From positions 1 to 39,534 of the forward strand of contig DAOUTW010000044.1 of assembly GCA_030668485.1 (NCBI GenBank): a DNA stretch of 39,534 nt. The letters run 5' to 3'. A program made the translations under genes and the position numbers. Below, in pieces: positions 7,820 through 16,449 of the stretch; the stretch's first letter is position 1; every line of letters starts with the position of its first letter. The notes below the pieces were generated by a model, which was not told where the DNA came from, did not search any database, and saw only the letters and a program-made list of their open reading frames with translations. The stretch comes from Candidatus Zixiibacteriota bacterium (lineage in GTDB: Bacteria; Zixibacteria; MSB-5A5; GN15; JAAZOE01).

Positions 7820-7893
7820 TTATTGTGGCTCATGATAAACGCCGATCGGTGGCGTCACCTTTGAAGACAGGGACCAGACACTTAAAAAACAGC

Positions 7894-8859
7894 ATGAGTG
7901 AAAAAGATCAGATTATCGAACGCGTCCGCGAATTGACCGGCTGGGAACAATACGATCAGCCGAAAATCGTTACCGATACCACCGACTGGATGAGAATCCA
8001 GCGCGGCAATATTCTTCGGATCGGCGGTAAGGACTTTGTTATCGAGGGAAACCGCTACGAAAACCGGTTCGGTATCGGCGATCAGCCGAAATACTGGGTA
8101 TTTTCCGCCATCGACCTCGAAGACGGCAAAAAGAAAATCGTCAAGATGGTATTCCTTGAGGAATTCCAGGTGCATATCGGCATTTTCAAAATTCGCTGTT
8201 TCCGCAGCCCGGAAAAAGAGGCCAAGGTACTCGACATGGTCAAGCATGATAAACGATTCATGCAGGGGTATACGGCGCGGGACGACAAGGGCAATCCGGT
8301 CCGGATCATCGACTATATCAAAGGACAGTCGCTGTTCGGGCATATTTATGGAATCGACAAACCTCATGAGCAATATTTCCATGAGAATTTGCCGCAGATT
8401 CTGCATAAAATTGTCGGATGCATGGAGGCGATTCAATTTCTGCACGATCGCGGTACCTGTCATGGCGATATTCGCAACGATCATATCATCATCGAGGCGG
8501 AGACCGGCCAGTATCGCTGGATCGATTTCGATCTGAACCAGCATGTGTCTGACTTTGATGTCTGGAGTATTGGCAATATTCTTAATTATGCCGCCGGCAA
8601 GGGAATCAATTCGTTCAAGATTGTAATGAAGAGCGACAAGTTTTCAGAGAGTCTGAAGCAAAGCCTGTCGGCAAGCGATGCCTCGGCATTTTATGAATAT
8701 CGGGTGATGAATATCAGGAAGCTTTACCCGTATATCCCTGAGAGTTTGAATAATATTTTGATGCATTTTGCCATTCACCCCCACGGCACCTATGGCACTA
8801 TCCGCGAACTGGTGGGTGATTTCCGCGAAATGCTGGAGAATAATTTTCCTTCGAGTTGA
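7894..8859 (+). CDS. Protein-kinase-fold protein of a signalling operon
   Basis: A 321-residue protein with a divergent eukaryotic-like kinase fold. Numbering from the ATG at 7894, an ATP-contacting lysine candidate is in KKKIVKMVF (about 84), the catalytic loop is HGDIRNDHI (about 190-198; Asp 192 as catalytic base) and the metal-binding motif is IDFDLN (about 210-215, DFD in place of DFG). The glycine-rich loop is not obvious, and CHGD replaces HRD, as in RIO, BUD32 and phosphotransferase-like kinases. The first 50 residues are unlike the kinase core. The start is inferred from the promoter position; its ribosome site is weak. It lies 31 bases before a Rossmann-histidine kinase gene, so a shared pathway is likely. 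The target is unknown. Confidence 0.75.
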   Translation: MSEKDQIIERVRELTGWEQYDQPKIVTDTTDWMRIQRGNILRIGGKDFVIEGNRYENRFGIGDQPKYWVFSAIDLEDGKKKIVKMVFLEEFQVHIGIFKIRCFRSPEKEAKVLDMVKHDKRFMQGYTARDDKGNPVRIIDYIKGQSLFGHIYGIDKPHEQYFHENLPQILHKIVGCMEAIQFLHDRGTCHGDIRNDHIIIEAETGQYRWIDFDLNQHVSDFDVWSIGNILNYAAGKGINSFKIVMKSDKFSESLKQSLSASDASAFYEYRVMNIRKLYPYIPESLNNILMHFAIHPHGTYGTIRELVGDFREMLENNFPSS

Positions 8860-8890
8860 GATCGATTAATCTCAAGACCGGGGAAGAAGT

Positions 8891-10714
8891 ATGAAGACGG
8901 TTATCATCGGCGCAGGAAAAGGTTGCAAGGCGATCATCGAGCTGGCATCGGGGACTTTCCTCAAGGAATTGAAACTGGATATCAAATGCGTTGTCGATAT
9001 CGACAAAAACGCCCCCGGTATGGTTACCGCCCGCAAGATGAAATTGAAGACCAGCCCCGACATGGTCAAGGCGCTGTCGATTCCCAATATCGATCTGGTT
9101 ATCGAGTTGACCGGCAAGGACCACGTCCTTGAAAAGATATACAAAATTCTGCCGCCCGGAATGCGCCTGATCGATCATACTTTTGCACATATTTTCTGGG
9201 ACCTGGTTAACGCTCAGCAGGAACTGGAAGTGCGTCTGGACGAGATCACCACCTTGGAGGAAAAGGTCGAAAGGGAGCGTCGTTTCCTCCAGGCATCATT
9301 CGATACCATTCCCGATTTAATCGTGGTGCTGGGGCAGGACAAACGGATCCGGCGAGTGAATGCCAGCTTCAGCCGTGCTGCCGGAGTATCCGGGCAGACA
9401 GCTCGCGGGAAAAAATGCACCGACCTGCTGGAAAATACCGAACTGTCGATCGGATGCCGTGAATTGGCTCTGCTTGTCGACGAGGTCCTCGATACCGGCC
9501 TTCCGCGATCGGTTGTCTGGCAAACCGCGGTGCCCAAGGAAGCCTTCTGGGAGGTATCGTTCACCCCGATTCTCGATGAGAATCTGGAAATTGACGCGAT
9601 TGTCGTTACCTGGCACCGTATTACCGAAAAAGTCATGTTACGTCGTGAAATCGAAAGTGCCGAGCAAAAGTTCGAAAGATTTATCGATTCGGCTCATGAC
9701 TGGATTTCGATCAAGGATATTGACGGTCGCTACGTCATCGTTAATCCGGCATGCGCCCGATCTTTCAATCTCAAGCCGAAAGACTTTATCGGAAAATGTG
9801 TCGAGGAAATGTTGCCGACCAACCGTGCCGCCATGATCAGGATTCATGATGATGAGGCGATCCGCACCAATCAGCATCAAAAGTATGATGAAGTCTTTGA
9901 GATTGAGGGGCGCGAACAACATTATCAGACGGTTCGTTTTCCCCTTCATGATTACAAAGGAAATACCATCGGCGTATGCACTATCGCTCGCGATGTCTCC
10001 TCGGAAAAGGAACTGCATGAGCAACTGGTTCAGGCGGCTCGCCTGGCCGCCGTCGGCAAACTGGCCGCCGGAGTAGCCCATGAAATCAATAACCCCCTGA
10101 CCGGGGTGTTGGCTTATGCCGAGGACATCCTCGATGAATTATCGGAAGATGATCCGATGCGGGGCGATATTGCAGTCATTATCCGGGAAACGATCCGATG
10201 TCGGGATATTGTCCGCAACCTGCTCGACTTTGCGCGGCAGGAAAAACTTGAACTGGAGTTGACCAACCCCAACGACGTGATCGAGCATTCGCTTTCCCTG
10301 GTGCGACGTTTGCCGCAATTCAGAAATATCACTATCGAGGAAAACCTGGCCGAACGTCTACCCGATATCAAATGCGATGTTCATCAAATACAGCAGGTGA
10401 TTCTGAACCTGTTGATTAACGCCTCCGATGCGATGAATGAAAGCGGAACGATTGTTCTTTCGACGGAGTACGAACGTCAATACGGGCGGTGTGTCATTGC
10501 CGTCGCGGACAACGGCCCCGGTATTCCGGAAAACTTGATCGACCGGGTTTTCGAGCCGTTCTTCTCGACCAAAGGAACCAATGGTCTGGGGCTGGCGGTT
10601 AGCTGGGGCATCGTGGAACGTCATCGGGGTACCATGGAAGTTTATACAGCCGAAAAAGGCGGAGCTATTTTCAGGATAGTCCTGCCGGGCGTAAGCAAAA
10701 CGGAGAATTCCTAA
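8891..10714 (+). CDS. Histidine kinase with N-terminal Rossmann domain and two PAS domains
   Basis: A 607-residue soluble sensor kinase without membrane segments. Residues 1-105 form a dinucleotide-binding-like domain: VIIGAGKGCKAI near the start, an acidic VVDID after the second strand, and NIDLVIELTG, as in dihydrodipicolinate reductase or semialdehyde dehydrogenase folds. A coiled coil (about 106-137) leads to PAS domains at about 138-250 and 260-378. The HisKA box is VAHEINNPLTG with phospho-accepting His 397, the N box is NLLINASDAM (506-515), the G1 box DNGPGIP (540-546) and the G2 box NGLGLAV (564-570). Cytosolic redox or metabolite sensing through NAD(P) or a similar ligand is an inference. 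GGGAAGAAG precedes the ATG. The response regulator gene follows after 32 bases. Confidence 0.92.
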   Translation: MKTVIIGAGKGCKAIIELASGTFLKELKLDIKCVVDIDKNAPGMVTARKMKLKTSPDMVKALSIPNIDLVIELTGKDHVLEKIYKILPPGMRLIDHTFAHIFWDLVNAQQELEVRLDEITTLEEKVERERRFLQASFDTIPDLIVVLGQDKRIRRVNASFSRAAGVSGQTARGKKCTDLLENTELSIGCRELALLVDEVLDTGLPRSVVWQTAVPKEAFWEVSFTPILDENLEIDAIVVTWHRITEKVMLRREIESAEQKFERFIDSAHDWISIKDIDGRYVIVNPACARSFNLKPKDFIGKCVEEMLPTNRAAMIRIHDDEAIRTNQHQKYDEVFEIEGREQHYQTVRFPLHDYKGNTIGVCTIARDVSSEKELHEQLVQAARLAAVGKLAAGVAHEINNPLTGVLAYAEDILDELSEDDPMRGDIAVIIRETIRCRDIVRNLLDFARQEKLELELTNPNDVIEHSLSLVRRLPQFRNITIEENLAERLPDIKCDVHQIQQVILNLLINASDAMNESGTIVLSTEYERQYGRCVIAVADNGPGIPENLIDRVFEPFFSTKGTNGLGLAVSWGIVERHRGTMEVYTAEKGGAIFRIVLPGVSKTENS

Positions 10715-10746
10715 TTATTTATGATAGTTTTACCGGGAGTCATGTT

Positions 10747-11529
10747 ATGGAACGCAGCCTCAATATATTAGTGGTCGACGACGAACAAGTGGTACTTGAC
10801 AGTATAAAAAAGCATCTCAAGAAGGACAATTATAACATACGCACTGCCCTGACCGCCAAAGACGGGTTGCAACTGTTTGATTCGGAAACGATGGATATTG
10901 TCCTGACCGACCTGATGATGCCAGAGATGGATGGTCTGGAATTTATGAAAGAGGTTAAGGATCGCCAGCCGCTGACGCCGGTAATCATGATCACCGGGTA
11001 TGCCACGATCAACACTGCCCTGCAGGCGACGGAATTGGGGGCCTTCGATTATATCGCCAAGCCGTTTACCAAGTCGGAACTGCGGGCCGTTTTACAGCGT
11101 GCCTGCGATATCGTCTCGAAATCGGAAGATGCCGTCGCCGACCCCAAAGCTGAAGTAACGGCCGGTCCCAAAGCGCCCCCAAAGGGATTGAAGACTCTCG
11201 GCGATTTCTCATGGATGATGGTGCAGAACGACGGCACGGTGCTGCTGGGGGTGGAGCGTTCGTTTTTGCTTACTATCGGGCAGATTCAAAACATATTTCT
11301 TCCCTCCGCCGGTGATAAAATTCGGCAGGGAAGTGTTTATCTTCAGTTTTTCTCCACCGATTTACGTTCGCATGCCGTGTTGTCGCCATTATCGGGCACA
11401 GTGGTTGAGGCCAATGAAAAGGTTTCGGAGACGCCCTCCTCGATTCTGGAGGACCCCTATGGTGAAGGCTGGCTGATCCGCCTAAAACCCTCCCGCCTCG
11501 AATTCGAACTCAAAGAGCTGGGGTTGTAG
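10747..11529 (+). CDS. Response regulator fused to a degenerate GcvH-like (lipoyl) domain
   Basis: A 260-residue protein. Residues 1-120 are a receiver domain with acidic pair DD at 11-12, phospho-acceptor Asp 55 in VLTDLMMP, Thr 83 and Lys 105. A proline/alanine linker (about 125-148) leads to residues 150-255, which follow the glycine cleavage H protein closely: LGVERSFLLTIGQIQNIFLP, then SPLSGTVVEANE (213-224) and EDPYGEGWLIRLKPS (235-249). By eye alignment on SPLSG, the lipoyl-bearing lysine of GcvH is replaced by leucine (about 206), and no lysine is nearby, so lipoylation is not expected. There is no DNA-binding domain. It is the natural partner of the preceding histidine kinase. GGGAG lies seven bases before the ATG. 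Confidence 0.9.
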   Translation: MERSLNILVVDDEQVVLDSIKKHLKKDNYNIRTALTAKDGLQLFDSETMDIVLTDLMMPEMDGLEFMKEVKDRQPLTPVIMITGYATINTALQATELGAFDYIAKPFTKSELRAVLQRACDIVSKSEDAVADPKAEVTAGPKAPPKGLKTLGDFSWMMVQNDGTVLLGVERSFLLTIGQIQNIFLPSAGDKIRQGSVYLQFFSTDLRSHAVLSPLSGTVVEANEKVSETPSSILEDPYGEGWLIRLKPSRLEFELKELGL

Positions 11530-11591
11530 GGCAAAGGCACCTGATTGGGTTGTATAAATACTGTATTATTATGCTACCAATGTAAAAATAG

Positions 11592-12287
11592 CTACATTTT
11601 GAATATTAAATGATGGCATTCGAAATCTGAAGGATAAGTTTTTCCTTTGGGGACTTTTCTTATGTGTTTCGAAGTACGATGATCTCGTTTTGGAAAATCC
11701 GAATGATGATTTAAGGTCCATTTTCCTTTCTTAGCGATATTTTCGAATGCCTTATCGGGAATACCACTCAGCAAATAACCTAACATCGCAGCCGAACTCG
11801 AGAATGGTGCATATCTACAGGTTAAGTAGTTGTTTTTGATTTCTTTTATATACTCGGCAACCTCTCCATCCGTTTTTAGTATCTTTGCTTCTAATGGCCA
11901 CATCAATCGTTCACCACCATAACAAATAACCGCCAAATCATATTCCGGAGGCTGTGCCTGTGTTGATGCTGCTGTCTCGTATTCGTAACTTCCATGCTGA
12001 ATGAAAAACGGCATATCCTCATTCCAGCATTTTCGTATGCGTGGTTCTAGCAGTTGTGTTATATATCGTTCCGATTTTTTATCGTTTGGATCAATAGCAT
12101 TCGTTAATATCAGTTCTTTGAAAAATAGATCAAAGCCTTGCCATATGCTTTGAAGCATAAGCATTATTGCGTTAGATTGTAGCTTATGGGCTAATCTAAC
12201 GAAATCTGCTGTATGCGGCCATGCACTATCGGACAATGTCAATATCCGCCTATTGATGAATTTCTGATGCCTGTTTTGATGCTCCAA
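11592..12287 (-). CDS. Small PD-(D/E)XK-type nuclease candidate paired with a DNA methyltransferase
   Basis: A 231-residue protein that I do not recognise by name. A nuclease-like core is visible: EYDLAVICY (Asp 117) followed 15 residues later by PLEAKIL (Glu 133, Lys 135), the spacing of a PD-(D/E)XK active site. The N-terminal half is helical, and the C-terminus is rich in His, Lys and Arg. The longest frame starts at a TTG at 12287 and overlaps the methyltransferase by 38 bases; no good ribosome site precedes it. A TTG at 12242, after AGGCGG, would start just beyond the methyltransferase stop. The gene is AT-rich like its partner. A restriction or defence nuclease acting with the methyltransferase is the best inference. 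Confidence 0.6.
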   Translation of the reverse strand: MEHQNRHQKFINRRILTLSDSAWPHTADFVRLAHKLQSNAIMLMLQSIWQGFDLFFKELILTNAIDPNDKKSERYITQLLEPRIRKCWNEDMPFFIQHGSYEYETAASTQAQPPEYDLAVICYGGERLMWPLEAKILKTDGEVAEYIKEIKNNYLTCRYAPFSSSAAMLGYLLSGIPDKAFENIAKKGKWTLNHHSDFPKRDHRTSKHIRKVPKGKTYPSDFECHHLIFKM

Positions 12288-15200
12288 GCATTATATCTGC
12301 AGCCACCTCATCGGCGTCTCGCAATGCCACTGACCGTGTCCAATATCGGACTTTATCCGGTTTTATGAGATAAATAGTCGGTGTTTTTTGACCATCAACC
12401 AAATTTGTACTGTAGGTTCTCGAAATTCGCTGATAGAATATATTTTGACTAGGATCGCCCGTTCTCTTAAGTATTTTCTCATTAATTTCTTCAAGCTTTG
12501 ACATCAACTCTGTCGACTGGATAGGTTCAATATTTATTTTCTTTCGAGTGGGGGGATCAAGATGGAAAGCAATCATACGCAATGGCAATGGTGGGTCGCA
12601 TTTATCCTGAAATATCGTCGCGCTAATCTGCGCTTTTTCACCAAAGCCCGCCTTCAAAACACGCATAAAATAGTCGCAATAACTGCCAAGCTCAGGCTCA
12701 TTTTCTCTGGTTGTAATCATGCGGCCAGGTGAGTTTTCACCACCCTTAAAATCCGCCAAAGTATAGTTTATGAAATCTTGAATAATGGCCCATTCCACTT
12801 CAGTAAAGCCATAAGCTTTCCGTGCGCATTCATCTAAATCATTGAACGATCTTATACCTTTTAGTATTCCCGGTTCGACATCAGGAAGAGGTGTATCTAA
12901 TAGGCCCTTAACTGTGAGTTCAGGGCGATAGCCAGCTACACGACCATTTGTGAGAAAAAGGAAATACGTTGCCACGATGCTGTTATAAGCCAAAATAACA
13001 GAATCTATGAGATGCTTCGATGACTCTTCGAAGCGCACAGTAACTAACCTTTTGTAGCAGATTGCACCACGTCCTGCTTTATCTGCAGATACACGCACTG
13101 CTCTAAATCGACCTGATCTCTTCTTATACGATTGTCTAATAACAACTTGAGGTGGGTCAAAAGCGGTAAATGTAGTTGAATCCTTTTTATATGTTTTTGG
13201 ATCATTGATAATAACGAGCTTGTCTGCAATAACATTAAGACAAAAGTCATCTGGCAATGCATCCAAAGAATGCCTTCCTCTAATAATTTCCTGTACTTTA
13301 TGGGGGCGGGTTAAATCGATTCCACGACGTTCAAATATCCTTCCATCCTTTTTCAATTTAGCGAGACTTGAAAACTCAGAAAGCTTACGAACTAAAACAC
13401 TATCGCGTCTACCACCCCACATAAATGTAGTCCAAACACGTGAATTCTTTGCCGCCTCAATGGCATGTATCAGATTGGTATCATATTGCTCAAGTACTAT
13501 TCTATATTCATCCTCATGACTTTGGATTGGCTTTGGGAATGAATAGACAAGAGGCTGATTATCAGGTCTACTTTGTCGCATAAAAATAATGCAGGGAGGA
13601 GATATTGCCTTATCGAATATTTTATGGCGTAACGCCGAAAGATTAATAATTTCATCCACTTTATACTCTGTATAAAGTCTTTTACGAAATCTTTGATTAT
13701 TCTCATCATAAAGCAAGCCTCCAGCGGGCTGGATCATTGCTACTAGACCACCGTTCCTCAGATTCTCGGCCGCAAGCGCCAAAAATAATGGCCCTATATT
13801 CCTATTATAGGATGGCCATCCTTCCGCTCTCGCCCAATTTTCTGCAGGACACGTTATTGAGTCATATCCCCATGGGGCATTACCTATAACATAATCATAT
13901 TTCTTATTGTTATTACATGCAAAGGAATCACTTTCTATTAGCGATTTTCCTCGAAGTCTTGGAAATTTAACTTTACTCCAGTAATGTTTGGGGTCAATTT
14001 CATCACACATTGTCAAGTAAAGGCTAAATGATGCAACTCTCACAGCATGTGAATCAATATCTATTCCAAAAATATTGTTTACCAATAATTTCCTGAGTAC
14101 ATCGACATTTATATCTTCATTCTCGGAGTCTTGATTAGCCAGCTTCCAGCGGTGTATTAATCGTTGATATGCTTTAACAAGGAAAATACCGGAACCGCAC
14201 GCGGGGTCCAGTATTTTAACATCCCATTCTTTACAATCCCATGGTAACACCTTGTCGAGCATCATATCAACGATATGGCCAGGTGTATACACAACCCCCG
14301 GACTTTCAGTCAACTCATTTTTGGTTTTTTTGGTTTTTCTAACAAACACCTCATAAACACTACTTATAAACTCTAATGGTATTGCATCAAATGAATAATG
14401 TCGCCATAGACTCAATTGCCCATCGTCCATGGTCATTCTTCCGCCGACGAAATCCGCCAGTAAAGAGAGATGAGAAGCCCTAACCTGTTGTCTTTCGCTT
14501 ATCAGGTTACTATTAGTATCGCCGTTTTTATCGGATTCACTTCGGAACAGATCACCATTGAACTTCTCATTCAATAACGCAAATAGATTATAAGTATCTC
14601 TTTTACTTGTTAATATTGTTTCCAGGTCAGTGTATTTTTGGGATAAGTGACCTTGATCACAGAGTTGACGCAATTTCCGCTCATTCAGAGCGGAATTGCC
14701 ATCAGAATCTTTTCTGTGAAATAAATATTGGATGAAGATTATACGGGCTAAGAGATCGTGAATTACATCAAACTGTAATCCCTCATCATGTAGTCTTTTA
14801 CGTACTGATTTTAGATTGCTGAGCAACCTGCGGTCGGCGCATCCTTCACGCTTAAAACGCTTATGGTGCTCCATCAGTGGTCGCCCGGATATTAGCTCAA
14901 TCCAATTCAATGCATGGATAGCCTGTTGTTCAGTCGAAGAAAAATCAAATCTAAATTGCTGAATTTCTCGATCATAAATGTCGTCTGTTGGTGGTTCGCA
15001 ACAGGTCCAGGCACGAATTTGATTAGGTTCTAGTATTAAAAGTAGTGGTGTAGAACTGAGATTCCATGCAAGCCGGTGAATATGCTCGATAATATTTTGA
15101 GATACAGGCCGGGGAAATTCACACACTATTGCAATAGGCGACTCTGTGTTTTCTGAATTTGGATCTCTTGATAGAATTCCAATTTGCGCCCCATCCTGCC

Positions 15201-15345
15201 CTGATTCAAGTCTTAAATAATTGCCTATTTTTCGCCGAATCAACTCTGCCTGGATTTTTGAGCCTGATCCTGATGGATTAAGAATATCGGCGGACTTTGG
15301 CCATAATAAAAGCTTGCTAGCCTTATCGAGCATTGCGTTAGACAT
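12250..15345 (-). CDS. Large N6-adenine DNA methyltransferase (Eco57I/PglX-like)
   Basis: A 1031-residue protein. Residues 1-130 resemble the N-terminal nuclease-like region of type IIG enzymes, but the expected E-x-K is not present (AIVCEFPRP), so it is probably inactive. A helical region follows to about 340. The methyltransferase core has YTPGHIVDMML (353-363), SAM-binding motif I DPACGSGIFLVKAY (380-393), GIDIDSHAVR (427-436), and catalytic motif IV NAPW at 489-492, where NPPY/F/W is usual. Residues about 620-1000 would hold the target-recognition part. There is no helicase domain. It is AT-rich against flanking housekeeping genes, and lies between the signalling operon and hprK with its nuclease partner overlapping downstream, which suggests horizontal acquisition. 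The ATG at 15345 has AGAAGG very close; the ATG at 15333 is an alternative. Confidence 0.85.
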   Translation of the reverse strand: MSNAMLDKASKLLLWPKSADILNPSGSGSKIQAELIRRKIGNYLRLESGQDGAQIGILSRDPNSENTESPIAIVCEFPRPVSQNIIEHIHRLAWNLSSTPLLLILEPNQIRAWTCCEPPTDDIYDREIQQFRFDFSSTEQQAIHALNWIELISGRPLMEHHKRFKREGCADRRLLSNLKSVRKRLHDEGLQFDVIHDLLARIIFIQYLFHRKDSDGNSALNERKLRQLCDQGHLSQKYTDLETILTSKRDTYNLFALLNEKFNGDLFRSESDKNGDTNSNLISERQQVRASHLSLLADFVGGRMTMDDGQLSLWRHYSFDAIPLEFISSVYEVFVRKTKKTKNELTESPGVVYTPGHIVDMMLDKVLPWDCKEWDVKILDPACGSGIFLVKAYQRLIHRWKLANQDSENEDINVDVLRKLLVNNIFGIDIDSHAVRVASFSLYLTMCDEIDPKHYWSKVKFPRLRGKSLIESDSFACNNNKKYDYVIGNAPWGYDSITCPAENWARAEGWPSYNRNIGPLFLALAAENLRNGGLVAMIQPAGGLLYDENNQRFRKRLYTEYKVDEIINLSALRHKIFDKAISPPCIIFMRQSRPDNQPLVYSFPKPIQSHEDEYRIVLEQYDTNLIHAIEAAKNSRVWTTFMWGGRRDSVLVRKLSEFSSLAKLKKDGRIFERRGIDLTRPHKVQEIIRGRHSLDALPDDFCLNVIADKLVIINDPKTYKKDSTTFTAFDPPQVVIRQSYKKRSGRFRAVRVSADKAGRGAICYKRLVTVRFEESSKHLIDSVILAYNSIVATYFLFLTNGRVAGYRPELTVKGLLDTPLPDVEPGILKGIRSFNDLDECARKAYGFTEVEWAIIQDFINYTLADFKGGENSPGRMITTRENEPELGSYCDYFMRVLKAGFGEKAQISATIFQDKCDPPLPLRMIAFHLDPPTRKKINIEPIQSTELMSKLEEINEKILKRTGDPSQNIFYQRISRTYSTNLVDGQKTPTIYLIKPDKVRYWTRSVALRDADEVAADIMLGASKQASEIHQ

Positions 15346-15469
15346 GCCTTCTTAACCCGTCCATTTTAAAGCTATCCCAGATAACAATACGTTTTGGGAA
15401 AAAAGATTGCAATAATAACTTCATCACATTTGATATTTTTGAAATCTGGGTTACCCTAACAATGCCACC

Positions 15470-16438
15470 CTACTCATAATCCGATTCGAGGTAATCTTTG
15501 ATCGAGGATGAGCGGGTCAGGCGTTCGGTCAGGCGGCGTGAGAAATCCTGAGCCGAATGTTCGCCATAAACCTTAAGCATATGATTCATCGCGATCACCT
15601 CGGAAATCACCGTAATATTCTTACCGGGCGATACCGGAATCGTCACCAGGGGTATTTCGACCCCCAGAATGGTCGTGTATTTTTCCTCGATCCCCAAACG
15701 TTCATAATGGGTCGAATCCTCCCAGAAAGTCAACCTGACCTCGACCTCGATCCGCTTCTGCAGCCGGATGGCACGAATACCGAATAACGCCTCTATATCG
15801 ATAATCCCGATCCCGCGAACCTCCATATGCTGCCCAAGGATCTCCGATGAGGTCCCGACGATGTAGTTGGCCGACTTGCGGGTGATCTTGATAACATCGT
15901 CGGCCACCATACGATGGCCGCGTTCGACCAGATCGAGAGCACATTCCGATTTGCCGACCCCGGCCTTGCCGGTATACAGCAACCCGACGCCGTAGACGTC
16001 GACCAAAGTCCCATGAACGGTAATCGTCGGCGCAAACTGGTTGTCGAGGAAAGCCCCCAGGCGACTGACCACTTCGGTTGTCGACAATCGTGATGAGAAG
16101 ATGCCGGTTTTCTTACGGTCGGCGATCGCCAGCATCTCCGGCGGCGGAATCAATCCTTTGCTGATGATAAGCCACGGCATCGAGAACGAGAAGAAATTTC
16201 CGAGGGCATCGACCAGTTTCTCCCGGGGCAGGCTGTTGAGGTAGGCCATTTCAGTCTGTCCCAGGACCTGGGTTCGCTTGTGGGGAAAGCGTTCCATAAA
16301 ACCGCCCAGGGCCAGCCCCGGACGATGAATTTCCGCCGATTGAATTTTTCTTTTGAGACCCTCCTCGGAATTAAGGAGGGTGAGCATCAAAAAATCTTTG
16401 CGACTTTGAAAGACCGCTTCGACCGTGATTTCAGACAA
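15470..16438 (-). CDS. hprK: HPr kinase/phosphorylase
   Basis: A 322-residue protein with the two-domain layout of HprK/P: N-terminal domain to about residue 125, then the kinase domain. Walker A is GKAGVGKS (157-164), the conserved HGTLVDVYG (142-150) precedes it, and the family signature EVRGIGIIDIEALFG is at 206-220. The enzyme phosphorylates a serine of HPr and reverses this in response to metabolite levels. No HPr, enzyme I or other PTS gene is in the window. The start is a TTG at 16438, supported by AAAGGAG six to seven bases upstream; no ATG gives the full conserved N-terminus. It follows hpf by 11 bases and shares its promoter. Confidence 0.96.
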   Translation of the reverse strand: MSEITVEAVFQSRKDFLMLTLLNSEEGLKRKIQSAEIHRPGLALGGFMERFPHKRTQVLGQTEMAYLNSLPREKLVDALGNFFSFSMPWLIISKGLIPPPEMLAIADRKKTGIFSSRLSTTEVVSRLGAFLDNQFAPTITVHGTLVDVYGVGLLYTGKAGVGKSECALDLVERGHRMVADDVIKITRKSANYIVGTSSEILGQHMEVRGIGIIDIEALFGIRAIRLQKRIEVEVRLTFWEDSTHYERLGIEEKYTTILGVEIPLVTIPVSPGKNITVISEVIAMNHMLKVYGEHSAQDFSRRLTERLTRSSSIKDYLESDYE

Positions 16439-16449
16439 CGCTTACTCCT

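Larger units (their letters stand above)
7652..7820. repeat. Tandem duplication of a 78-base terminator-promoter unit
   Basis: Copies at 7652-7729 and 7743-7820 match at 75 of 78 positions with a 91-base period. Each holds a hairpin GTAGC-CCCT-GCTAC bracketed by AAAAA and a T run, then TTGCCA and TATAAT with a 17-base spacer. A related hairpin beginning gcgacagcc lies at 24171. The three differences all fall in the promoter spacer and the base before the -10 box, leaving the hairpin and both hexamers identical. Confidence 0.9.

Noticed and set aside
7825-7893. GTG start for the kinase-like gene, giving 23 more residues
   Set aside because: The predicted transcription start of promoter P2 is at about 7826, so the GTG would not be on that transcript, and the extra residues do not look conserved.
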